From positions 3,149,168 through 3,213,167 of the forward strand of contig NZ_CP009528.1 in assembly GCF_000970025.1 (NCBI RefSeq): a DNA stretch of 64,000 nucleotides, written 5' to 3'. Shown here one piece after another: positions 26,643 to 34,619 of the stretch (positions are counted from its first letter, which is position 1; the number at the start of each line of letters is the position of its first letter). Source of the DNA: Methanosarcina barkeri MS. Its GTDB lineage: Archaea > Halobacteriota > Methanosarcinia > Methanosarcinales > Methanosarcinaceae. The notes beneath the pieces are model-generated. The model was given only the letters and a program-made list of their open reading frames with translations. It had not been told where the DNA came from and ran no database searches. Position numbers and translations under genes: made by a program.

Positions 26643-28043
26643 TTATAACCCGCTCACTATTTCAAGAAAAGCGGGCCGCTTCTTAAATTCATATTTCAGG
26701 TCGGAAAAACGTTTTACCCAACCGGCTTCATTATTTAAGATATTGATATAGATATCTTTGACCTTTCCAAGATATTTGGCTGCAATGCTGTATGTTTTTC
26801 TATTCCCGTTCGGTATGTTTCGATATGCTTTTTGCCAGTAATATTCGATGATTAAATGATAGGACAATTTTGATGAGTTTGCAGATAAATTGGTTTATCT
26901 GGAAAATCATTTACCAATTTATCTGCAAACTCATCAAAATTGTCCTCAATAGAATAACCGAACCTGTTTTTAGGAGGATTGAAAATTGATTTGAGAACTG
27001 TTTTTTTCATACCTTTATCCAGACAAATTTTCAAATAATCGTGAAAGTCTTTTTTTGATCTTATTGAATATTTCAGGCTCAATAGATTTCCAATCAGGTA
27101 CTTTCAGAAATCCTTTCAGCTTTTTGTACTCTTCATAGTATGTATCTCTGGTAAACTCAAATGACTTTAAAAGTGCAGCTTTTGCATGCTCATAGTCTCC
27201 TTTTAACCTGTAATATTCAAATAACCTGTCCAGCATGTTCTTCTGCTCAGTATTGCGAGATAATGCTGTCTGCACAAGCCGCTCAAGGTTAGCTGTATCT
27301 CCTTTTTTGGAATAATACTCCCAAAGGAATTCAAATAACTTAGTAACCCAGCCTTCCCCTTTTAGAATACCCATTTCTGCCGTTTCCAGGGCTTTAACCC
27401 GATCCCTCTTTTCTATATAATATTCAACCAGGTCCCAGTAATCCATTCCATAATTGAGTGTTTGCATGCGCTTCTGCAGATAAGCTTCGTCATTGTGAAG
27501 GTATTCTCTCTGGATCTTCATAACCTGTTCTTTTCTCCAGTCAGAAAGATATTCATCAAGTTTTTTCACGAGATATTCCCATTCTTCTTTTGTCTGGCAG
27601 ATCTCAAAAAAAATATCCAGCAAGCCATCAAAACCTGAATTTTTGATATTGTACTCCTCAAAGGCTTCGTCTAAAAATTCAAGCTTTGCAGTAGTTGACA
27701 GGCCACCTTCTTTAATCAATTCCGAAATTTTTTCCAGATAACCGAATGCCTCCTCTTCATCATCTTCTGGGCCGCCTCCAAGCTCGTTGAATTCTGAGAT
27801 GATGCTCCTGGCATCTTCTCAGTATTCAAACAATAGCCCATCATTTATGGAGACTACATCGTCATCTGTTAGGGCTTCCGGCATTGACTCCTGTTTTTCT
27901 TTGAACCATTCCAGGACCAGTTGATGTAATTCTGGCTTTTTAATCAGCAGGGTGCTTACCAAGTCGTAAAAGTCTGAGGTATTTAAATCCCGCAGGCGTG
28001 CATATAATAAAAATTTTTCAGGCTGTATGTTATTTTTGGTCAC
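26643..28043 (-). pseudogene. SWIM-associated-type helical-repeat protein, disrupted at three points
   Basis: The pieces read MTKNNIQPEKFLLYARLRDL (from 28043), LLFEY-stop-EDARSIISEF, then TPR-like helices (LERLVQTALSRNTEQKNMLD, LFEYYRLKGDYEHAKAALLK) and a C-terminus (AAKYLGKVKDIYINILNNEA) typical of the helical part of SWIM zinc-finger or DUF6880-like proteins. Lesions are TGA in place of a probable Trp near 27828, a frameshift in a run of seven A (minus strand, near 27050) and a 34-bp inverted duplication at 26861-26946. A MITE copy sits 62 bases before the start. No zinc-finger module is left or was ever part of this segment. Confidence 0.75.
26861..26946. repeat. 34-bp perfect inverted repeat with 18-base loop
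   Basis: Arms at 26861-26894 and 26913-26946 are exact reverse complements. The arm starts AGGACAATTTTGATGAGTTT. The left copy breaks the pseudogene frame: the codons DNFDEFADKLVNDFPDKP are followed by the inverted copy read as IYLQTHQNCP. Confidence 0.95.
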
Positions 28044-28104
28044 TGTCAGACTCCTATTTTTCTCATCAGCAATATATCAATCATTACACTTAAGCTAAAA
28101 ATGG

Positions 28105-28182
28105 TAGTCATGAGGATAAATAAGGCAACTACTCAAAAAGGTACAATGAATTTTTGTTGCAACAATTACACAGGTGTGACTA
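28105..28182 (+). mobile_element. 78-bp MITE, copy 2
   Basis: It begins TAGTCATG and ends TGTGACTA. It aligns along its length with the reverse complement of copy 1, sharing ATAAATAA, GCAACT and TTTTTGTTGCAACAATTACA. Both copies are exactly 78 bases. No clear TA duplication remains outside the ends, so this copy is older or parsed one TA shorter. It lies 62 bases upstream of the disrupted helical-repeat gene. Confidence 0.7.
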
Positions 28183-28381
28183 GATTATCTGTGATAGTTA
28201 AAGCTACCATAAGAATCCTATTGAAAATCCAGTAAGTTTGCATTTGAAACCTGTCAAATTTAAAAATTGGCAGCGCGAATTAATAAGAACTTTATGAGAA
28301 AACAGGTCATTTAGGAAGTAGATTCCTTGAAAGTTATAGTACTTATAGAGGAGAAGTTATTATTATAAAGGGGGATTTATT

Positions 28382-28522
28382 TTGCCAGAAAAAGACAAAG
28401 AACCATCTTTCCAGCCTGAACCGATACCTGAACCTGAGCCTGAACCTGTTCCTCCACCTGAGCCGATACCTCATCCGGAGCCGGAAATTGAGCACGATAA
28501 GAAACCAAAGAAAATAGAGTAA
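28382..28522 (+). CDS. Short Pro-Glu-rich protein (46 aa)
   Basis: A TTG start at 28382 follows AAAGGGGG with spacer ATTTATT. The product starts MPEKDKEPSFQPEPIPEPEP and ends EIEHDKKPKKIE. It is an extended, acidic Pro-Glu repeat with a basic tail. Its ribosome site is nearly identical to the one of the gene at 29148, and the TIR-like gene lies between, suggesting one transcript. No function is known; it could be a linker-like or membrane-proximal peptide. Confidence 0.5.
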   Translation: MPEKDKEPSFQPEPIPEPEPEPVPPPEPIPHPEPEIEHDKKPKKIE

Positions 28523-28536
28523 TTTCGGTAAAGTAA

Positions 28537-29101
28537 GACAGCTATGACTCGAAAATTTATATAGCTCACTGTGAGCAGGACGAACCACTTGCTCAGGAAC
28601 TTGCCAGAGCTCTATGGGCCGTGGAGCTGGAAAGCTTTTCATCCCTGTACAGAAAAGCTAGAATTCTTTCCCAAGGTGAAAGGATACGTTTTGGTATTCG
28701 CCAATCAGATTGTGTTATCCCGATCCTCACACAGAAAGGTGCAGTGTCTCCAGAAGTAAATCAGGAGATTGGCCTTGCAATCGGAGCCGACCAGCTTATA
28801 ATTCCGCTGGTAGAAACGGGAGTCGAATTACCTATCCTTATACACCATCTCCAGCCTATTGTCTTTTCTCCTGAAGCTTATGAAGATGCTCTGGGAAAAC
28901 TAATACAGAACCTGAGAGAACTAACCAGGCTTGACTGGCTAAAGATAACGTGCCCCTATTGTGGAGAGGAAATGACGCAGTATATTTCACCTCAGGAAGA
29001 GGTAGAGAGCTCTTCTTGCAGGGACGCACCTTGAGACAAGATGCAGTTACTGCCAGAAAAATATTTACCTGGACCCAAGAACCTTCAGACCTATACTCTA
29101 A
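28537..29101 (+). pseudogene. TIR-domain/zinc-ribbon protein, frameshifted
   Basis: The body frame opens at 28537 without a start and reads YDSKIYIAHCEQDEPLAQEL, then FSSLYRKARILSQGERIRFG, typical of a TIR or TIR-like domain. An ATG at 28544 in another frame (MTRKFI-stop) looks like the lost start. The C-terminus has CPYCGEEM, and a second zinc pair (ETRCSYCQKNIYLDPRTF) lies one frame over after a stop at 29032-29034. Two indels therefore separate start, body and zinc-ribbon end. TIR proteins in prokaryotes often degrade or sense NAD in phage defence. Sequence quality or programmed shifting could also be considered. Confidence 0.6.
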
Positions 29102-29147
29102 TTATTGATTAGCAACTGGGTTGGGAACAGATAAAGGGGGCAAATTG

Positions 29148-29501
29148 ATGGAAAGAAAAGCGACAAATAAAATAAAAGATGAGCCTGGAGAGCCAATGAT
29201 AGCTCGATCCAAAATGGACGAAGCGGCTGTAAGTGAATTAGAGGTCAAAGGAATCGAAAATCTCACCCCTACCGAAAAGAAACACCTGCTTTTACAACTT
29301 TCCCGAGATAGGATTAAAGATAGTTCTGCCGGCCCATGGGAAATTATTGATGTCTTCAGGGAAAATTGGAGAACCATCAAAGCTACGTTGGCTCAACCCG
29401 TAGAAATTGAGGTAAGGGATATAGGAAGGGATGCTCTCTTTCGAGTGTCTCTGGATATAACGCAGTTAGAAAGAGAACTCGAAACCCAGGAACTGGAATA
29501 A
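29148..29501 (+). CDS. Hypothetical protein (117 aa) downstream of the TIR-like gene
   Basis: ATG 29148 follows AAAGGGGG with a 7-base spacer. The protein (MERKATNKIKDEPGEPMIAR, TPTEKKHLLLQLSRDRIKDS, WRTIKATLAQPVEIEVRDIG) is soluble, charged and appears to have an alpha/beta end (ALFRVSLDITQLERELE). No family is recognised. Shared ribosome-site sequence and strand link it to the Pro-Glu-rich gene upstream. Confidence 0.6.
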   Translation: MERKATNKIKDEPGEPMIARSKMDEAAVSELEVKGIENLTPTEKKHLLLQLSRDRIKDSSAGPWEIIDVFRENWRTIKATLAQPVEIEVRDIGRDALFRVSLDITQLERELETQELE

Positions 29502-29785
29502 CACTCTTAAAATATAGGGCTGCGTCATTTTTAGATTTTATTCATTTTTAGATTTTATTCATTTTTAAATTCTATTCATTTTCAAATTTTATTCAGTTTT
29601 AAATATATAAACTAACATATAGTGTGTTTCGAGCAATATAAAGAAAAAAGTAATAGAAAGAAGAAAATAAGGAAAAGATAAAAATAAAGCAAAGGAAAAA
29701 AGAAAAATTGAGGTAAGAATGGTAACCTCAGTAAGTAAATAGATCATCAATCAGAATGAAAACACAAGGCTTGATGCCAAATACA
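29502..29785. repeat. Spacer with 17-bp tandem repeat
   Basis: A unit close to ATTCATTTTTAGATTTT recurs about four times at 29525-29602. The rest is purine-rich. No gene is seen. Confidence 0.6.
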
Positions 29786-29980
29786 TTAATACCTTTTTGG
29801 TTTGCGCTTTGCGTAACACTCCCTGCAGTAGACCGGCCTGTCAGGATCCGGCTTGAAAGGCACCTCTGCTTCTTCGCCACAATCTGAGCACTTTGCTTTG
29901 TACATCGTCTGTGGCCCTTTACCATAGCCACGTTCTCTGCTGGAACCCCGATCCCTACTCTGGGAACCTTTTCTTTCCAT
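29786..29980 (-). CDS. Small CxxC zinc-ribbon protein (64 aa)
   Basis: A basic Arg/Gly/Ser-rich N-terminus (KGSQSRDRGSSRERGYGKGP) leads to a zinc ribbon, CSDCGEEAEVPFKPDPDRPV then CRECYAKRKPKRY. Two CxxC pairs 18 residues apart would bind one Zn2+. Similar small proteins occur throughout methanogens and probably bind nucleic acid or protein partners. It is a single-gene unit. Confidence 0.75.
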   Translation of the reverse strand: MERKGSQSRDRGSSRERGYGKGPQTMYKAKCSDCGEEAEVPFKPDPDRPVYCRECYAKRKPKRY

Positions 29981-30685
29981 TATGATTTCCCCTATGATAT
30001 TTCGTTAAAGTTCACACAAAGAGAAGTATCAAATAATTCAAAAAGAGCCTCATTTATGAACATGTTATTGTCTGGGGTCTCGATGAACTAATTGAATTAT
30101 TAATATCTAGTATAATGATATTTATTCTTACTGCATTAAGCTTTATTAAGAGCTCAACGATTTCTTGCATTTTGAGCCAAGTGTTTCGTAATTTATTCCA
30201 GTAAACCATGCGGTTTTATTTAAATTATTGAAATATTTGCCGCATTAAACTCCAGTAATATTCGAGTTAGCATTAAACTCCATTAATATTCAAGTGTTGC
30301 ATTAAATTCCGTCAATATTTAAATTTCCTGAAGTAATATTTAAGGAACTAAAACTAAGATATGTACTATTATTTTAGTTAAAATTAATCTGTTTTTCATA
30401 AAATTTCACAATATAACTATACTTTATAACATATCATATAACATATCATATAACATATTATATAACATATTATAGAATTTATCAGAACATTTACAGTATT
30501 TTTATCCTTGTATTATCCTTGCCAAATTTTAGCACTGAAGTCGTCACAGAAATAGCCCAGAAATCCTGATCAAATACTGCATTCCGGAGAAAAAAGGAGG
30601 GTTACTAGCCTCCTCTTTTATTTGGATAAAAAGAGAGCCTTTTTTACTCGCTCCCCATTTAATGCCTTCGTGACTCTAAGTAAGG
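29981..30685. other. Long AT-rich spacer
   Basis: About 700 bases. It contains a loose direct repeat (GCATTAAACTCCA-TAATATTC, three drifting copies near 30241-30330) and a tract of CATATAACATAT units near 30430-30475. No gene or RNA is recognised. Confidence 0.5.
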
Positions 30686-30874
30686 TTATTTTCCCTGGAA
30701 TTCCTTGCTGACAGCTGCAGCATTGGTATACTCCTTTTCAGGAAGATCCTCGAGAACTTCAATTACTTCATTGCTGGCGTCATGTTTTTTAGCGTGCGCG
30801 ATAAGCTGCTTCTTATTTACAGGATAATCTATATTCTTTAAAGCCTTCTGAACTTCAATTGGACTGGTTTGCAT
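30686..30874 (-). CDS. DUF2795 protein, tandem copy 2
   Basis: The 62-residue product (MQTSPIEVQKALKNIDYPVN, KKQLIAHAKKHDASNEVIEV, LPEKEYTNAAAVSKEFQGK) is a DUF2795 domain, a small helical fold seen alone or in stress-linked proteins. It differs from the neighbouring copy by only two residues (D/N, N/D-K region). A GGGGGG ribosome site precedes the ATG. Function is unknown. Confidence 0.8.
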   Translation of the reverse strand: MQTSPIEVQKALKNIDYPVNKKQLIAHAKKHDASNEVIEVLEDLPEKEYTNAAAVSKEFQGK

Positions 30875-30892
30875 AAATTCCCCCCTTTGTGT

Positions 30893-31081
30893 TTATTTTC
30901 CCTGAAACTCCTTACTGACAGCTGCTGCATTGGTGTACTCCTTTTCAGGAAGGTCTTCCAGAACCTCAATTACCTTATCACTAGCATTGTGCTTCTTAGC
31001 GTGAGCGATAAGCTGCTTCTTATTTACGGGATAATCTATATTCTTCAAAGCCTTCTGAACTTCAATTGGACTGGTTTGCAT
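30893..31081 (-). CDS. DUF2795 protein, tandem copy 1
   Basis: Almost identical in protein to the copy 18 bases downstream, with more synonymous differences, so the duplication is not brand new but the protein is under constraint. It is first in the pair; GGGGGG stands before its ATG and the TATATATTATATATAG stretch just upstream could be the promoter. A decayed third relative lies at 31321-31440. Confidence 0.8.
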   Translation of the reverse strand: MQTSPIEVQKALKNIDYPVNKKQLIAHAKKHNASDKVIEVLEDLPEKEYTNAAAVSKEFQGK

Positions 31082-32136
31082 AAATTCCCCCCACTTTTTA
31101 TATATTATATATAGTTTTCTCGGTTATATTGATTATATGATGTTCAAGAACTTGCCTCTTGCAGAGAGTAAGCTATTATTTAGGCACCACTGGGACTAGA
31201 GAAGTACTGTTCTAAAACACCTGCTTAGTAAATCAGTACTTTTTTGGGTTTGGCGATTTGATGCTTTCTCTTTTCAGACGCCCGATTTTCCTGGTAACCA
31301 CTCAAGGCTGTTATACTCTATTATCCTTTTAGAAGATCCAGAACATTATTGCTTGCCTGTTCACCTTCGGCAAACTTTACAAGGTAGTCTCTACTTGCAG
31401 GATAACCTATTCTCCGCCGGTTATAGATTCTTCAGCCTGGCGTGGATTACTTATTGCAAGTTCACTTTCCTGGATTCAGGTAGCTATTGCCTTCCCCAAT
31501 TAGTAGCCCACCCACCATTGAGTATTATGTAAAATATAATATAAAAAAGAATTCAACTCAAACGTTTGGCAGAAGATGACTATTTAGATCCAGCAGCTTA
31601 TTGCTTTTTTTTAGAATTAAAAACTGAATATGTCTCTAAACTAGGGTTTTTGGTTAGCATATATTGAAAGGTATGCCCTCATAGATAGCCTGGTTTAAAA
31701 AAGTCAAGTTTAAGGAAGAAAGTCTCTTGAATAGAGTAGTCAATGCCGAAAAATCACTTCATAAGGAAATAAATTCGCAACATATTTAGAAAAACGTTCT
31801 TGAAAGCTACTGAAGATCAGAGAGATCACATGAAAATAAATTGATATGATTTCAGCTTATCGTTTTGAAAAGTAATTTTATAATATAAACCTAATGATAA
31901 GTCTACGGGATGAAGATATATATTATCTATAATACTTCCATACTACCAGAAATCAAGACTTATCTTCTTATAAAAGCGCCAGATAAATCATTTGCCTGCT
32001 ACTGAAAAATCTTCAGTTGCCTGGCATATAGAAGAGATTCGTTTCTTCTTCTACTGAAAACCTTTAATATAGGAGTTTCCAGATAAGAGACAAGATCACT
32101 ATCAGTAAATTCAAGACAAATAGACCAGATGTAATT
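31082..32136. other. Long spacer with decayed DUF2795 copy
   Basis: About 1 kb. Apart from the DUF2795 relic at 31321-31440 it holds no recognisable gene. The last part must contain the exchanger promoter. Confidence 0.5.
31321..31440 (-). pseudogene. Decayed DUF2795 domain
   Basis: The minus strand reads RRRIGYPASRDYLVKFAEGE then QASNNVLDLLKG before TAA (31323-31321), clearly a DUF2795 C-terminal part. Upstream the frame is broken (a stop in the preceding codons and a shift within KNL). No start survives. Confidence 0.55.
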
Positions 32137-33168
32137 ATGATCGCAGAAAATCTTTTAATCTTTCTACTTGGCCTTGTTCTTTTGGTCAAAGGTTCAGATT
32201 ATTTTGTAAAATCAGCTTCAACAATTGCAGAGAAGCTTGGTGTTTCCGAATTTGTTATAGGTTTGACACTTGTCGCAGTTGGAACGTCAATTCCTGAACT
32301 TGCTTCATCAATAACTGCTTCTCTCCAGCATGCAAGCGGTATCGTAATAGGAAATATCATTGGATCAAACATCGCAAATATAGGGCTTATTGTCGGACTG
32401 GCTGCAGTTATTTCCCCAGTGAAAACTGAAATAGAGATGCTCAGGAGAGATGGCTATGTCATGCTCTTTGCAGCTGTGCTTTTCTTTGTTTTTATTCTGA
32501 ACAGGAAGCTCTCAATACTAGAATCAGTCTTTTTCATACTGATCTTCATTGCGTATGTGTTTTTCCTGTTTGAAGAAAACGATAAATACAAAGGGAAACT
32601 ACAGTTTAAAGAGTTTATAATATACTTTTTAAAGTTTGAGTGTATACGCAGCGCAAGGCAAAAGCTCAATTGCATAAGAAATGACAACGCTAACGGTGAA
32701 AACTGCCAGTCCAGAGAAGGTTTCACAAAAGACATACTGGTTCTAGTATTAAGTTGCGGAGCAATTATAATCGGGGCAAAGTACTTTGTGAACAAATCAA
32801 TCTTCTTTGCAGAACTCCTTGGAGTTCCTGAAACTATAATAGGTACCACTCTCGTAGCCGTTGGCACATCCCTTCCAGAGCTTGTAGTGACACTATCTGC
32901 AGCAAAGCAGGGTTTAGGGAGCATAGCCCTTGGTAATATTATAGGCTCAAATATCGCAAACGTATTTTTAATCTTAGGATTTTCCGGATTAATCTATCCG
33001 GTAGCTGTCGAACAAATAAGTCTATTCTTTACGGCTCCGGCTATGATTTTGATAAGCATAATGCTTCTCGTGTTTATCAGCACAGACTGGGAAATAAAAA
33101 GGTGGGAAGGCGGAACTTTAATCGCCTTTTATGCGGCTTTTTTAATGGTACTGTTCAGGATGAATTAA
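32137..33168 (+). CDS. Na+/Ca2+ exchanger family membrane protein
   Basis: The protein has the two inverted alpha repeats of the CaCA family: VAVGTSIPELASSITASLQH with GNIIGSNIANIG in the first half, and VAVGTSLPELVVTLSAAKQG with GNIIGSNIANVF in the second. About ten membrane segments flank a polar loop (FLKFECIRSARQKLNCIRND). At 343 residues it matches YrbG/NCX-type exchangers. It should export Ca2+ against Na+ or H+ entry. No conspicuous ribosome site precedes the ATG. It stands alone. Confidence 0.9.
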   Translation: MIAENLLIFLLGLVLLVKGSDYFVKSASTIAEKLGVSEFVIGLTLVAVGTSIPELASSITASLQHASGIVIGNIIGSNIANIGLIVGLAAVISPVKTEIEMLRRDGYVMLFAAVLFFVFILNRKLSILESVFFILIFIAYVFFLFEENDKYKGKLQFKEFIIYFLKFECIRSARQKLNCIRNDNANGENCQSREGFTKDILVLVLSCGAIIIGAKYFVNKSIFFAELLGVPETIIGTTLVAVGTSLPELVVTLSAAKQGLGSIALGNIIGSNIANVFLILGFSGLIYPVAVEQISLFFTAPAMILISIMLLVFISTDWEIKRWEGGTLIAFYAAFLMVLFRMN

Positions 33169-33316
33169 AGAAGTAACCGACTTTAGATATGAAAAGTAGA
33201 AAACTGAAAAATTCCCGAAAAACAGATTAGAGCTTAAATCTCTGCCTGTTTTACAAAAAACTCCAAATTTTAAAAGGTAATAAAAAGAAAATAAAAATCA
33301 AATTGCGTGCGGTCAC

Positions 33317-33370
33317 CCCACCCTAAAGGATGGGGTATTCGTGACCCTCTGCACTCCCGTTGTAATAAAG
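33317..33370 (+). repeat. IS605-end-like dispersed repeat, copy 1
   Basis: A hairpin CCCCACCCTAAAGGATGGGG is followed by TATTCGTGACCCTCTGCACT and CCCGTTGTAATAA. The tail recurs at 42083-42115 and 63220-63252. The hairpin resembles the subterminal palindromes of IS200/IS605-family elements, so these may be solo ends or non-autonomous derivatives. Confidence 0.6.
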
Positions 33371-33395
33371 AAAAAGTTCAGGTTTGATCTGGAGA

Positions 33396-34127
33396 TTAAT
33401 CCACGAGTGTAAAGTACATTCTCCTGTTGCTCTTCCCTTTATTCTGGAGTTTTATGACCTTTATGCCTTTTATTTCCTCGGTATTTTTAACATGTGTCCC
33501 TCCACAGGCTTCGATCGTGACTCCTTCTATTTCGACGATGCGCACTTCTTTTATTTCGTCAGAAAAGCCTTTTGCCAGCGTGGTTAACCGTGAGAGCTTT
33601 TCTTCGGCTTCTTTGCGGCTTACAAGGTAGCGATTAACAGGGTTTTTCCGGGCTATAAGGTCATTAGCAATTTTTTCATATTCGGCAAACTTATCCCTAT
33701 CAAAAACCTCAAGACTGAAATCCACTCTGCTCTGGTCAAGACCAAGCTGATTTCCGGTAATTTGAGCCCCAGCCTCCTTTTCAATTACGTTCGCGATTAC
33801 GTGAGTCGCCGTATGCATACGCATATGCCTGTAACGACGATCCCAGTCTATGAATCCTTTGACTTTGTCCCCTGCTTTTAATCCATTAGAAATATTTTCA
33901 CCATCTATCTCGTGACTGATATCTCCATTGAACTTACCCACATACAGGACATTAAACTCAGCCCCATCGGATTCACGAATTAACTTTCCGGTATCGCTGG
34001 GCTGGCCCCCGCTTTCGGGATAAAAAGCCGTACGGTCAAGAACCACAAATTTATTATCTGTAACTTTTTCGACAGTTGCTTCGAATTCTTTCAGGTAACA
34101 ATCAAGGAAGTAAAGCGCCTCTGTCAT
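33396..34127 (-). CDS. alaX: Alanyl-tRNA editing protein AlaX
   Basis: The start at ATG 34127 has GAGGT 8 bases upstream. Domain order is an AlaRS-like beta-barrel (FYPESGGQPSDTGKLI) and the editing domain with HTATHVIANVI and CGGTHVKNTEEIKGI, supplying the zinc ligands H, H, C and H. AlaX enzymes hydrolyse Ser (and some Gly) mis-attached to tRNA-Ala. The 243-residue length with the N-terminal glycine motif fits AlaX-M. No alaS lies nearby. Confidence 0.9.
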   Translation of the reverse strand: MTEALYFLDCYLKEFEATVEKVTDNKFVVLDRTAFYPESGGQPSDTGKLIRESDGAEFNVLYVGKFNGDISHEIDGENISNGLKAGDKVKGFIDWDRRYRHMRMHTATHVIANVIEKEAGAQITGNQLGLDQSRVDFSLEVFDRDKFAEYEKIANDLIARKNPVNRYLVSRKEAEEKLSRLTTLAKGFSDEIKEVRIVEIEGVTIEACGGTHVKNTEEIKGIKVIKLQNKGKSNRRMYFTLVD

Positions 34128-34351
34128 TGCCAAACCTCTTTTCTTAAACTTTATTGAAGGAGGTAAAAACTGTCAGAGTACATAAACTATGCAGTTTTGA
34201 GTAAAAATCCAAGACCTTACCAACCTGATTTTCCATGAGTGCAAAAAACAGTAATCATGAAAAATTATTTCAATCACTCATATTATTGAAAACGAAACTC
34301 AAGCGAAACGAAACTCGAATGAAGCTAAACTTCTTTATAAATAAATGAATC

Positions 34352-34410
34352 CGCTTGAGCGAAAGAAGTGAGCGAAACGGAACCGTACTCCAGAGACGGT
34401 TAATTACTCT
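34352..34410 (+). repeat. Dispersed repeat family A, degenerate partial copy
   Basis: CTTGAGCGAAAGAAGTGAGC is followed by GAAACGGAACCGTACTCC and AGAGACGG, a diverged version of the full copy that starts immediately downstream. Confidence 0.5.
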
Positions 34411-34413
34411 AGC

Positions 34414-34490
34414 CCATAATTCAGCCCTCTTGAGCGAACGAAGTGAACGAAAAGGGCACCGTCCTCCCGAGACGGGACTCGGGTGACGGA
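34414..34490 (+). repeat. Dispersed repeat family A, copy 2
   Basis: It reads CCATAATTCAGCCCTCTTGA, GCGAACGAAGTGAACG, AAAAGGGCACCGTCCTCCCG and AGACGGGACTCGGG, matching 57798-57870 nearly base for base and the reverse complement of 12007-12090. Confidence 0.75.
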
Positions 34491-34564
34491 ACTAGGGTGA
34501 CGGAACTAGGGTGACGGAACTAGGGTGACGGAACTAGGGTGACGGAACTAGGGTGACGGAACTA
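34481..34564 (+). repeat. 14-bp tandem repeat, six copies
   Basis: GGGTGACGGAACTA is repeated six times without error, growing directly from the 3' end of repeat A copy 2 and running towards the end of the coiled-coil gene. Confidence 0.95.
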
Positions 34565-34619
34565 GGGAAGCGAAACAGACCGCGCTCCTGGGTCTAAACT
34601 CGGGAGCTACAATTTTGCC

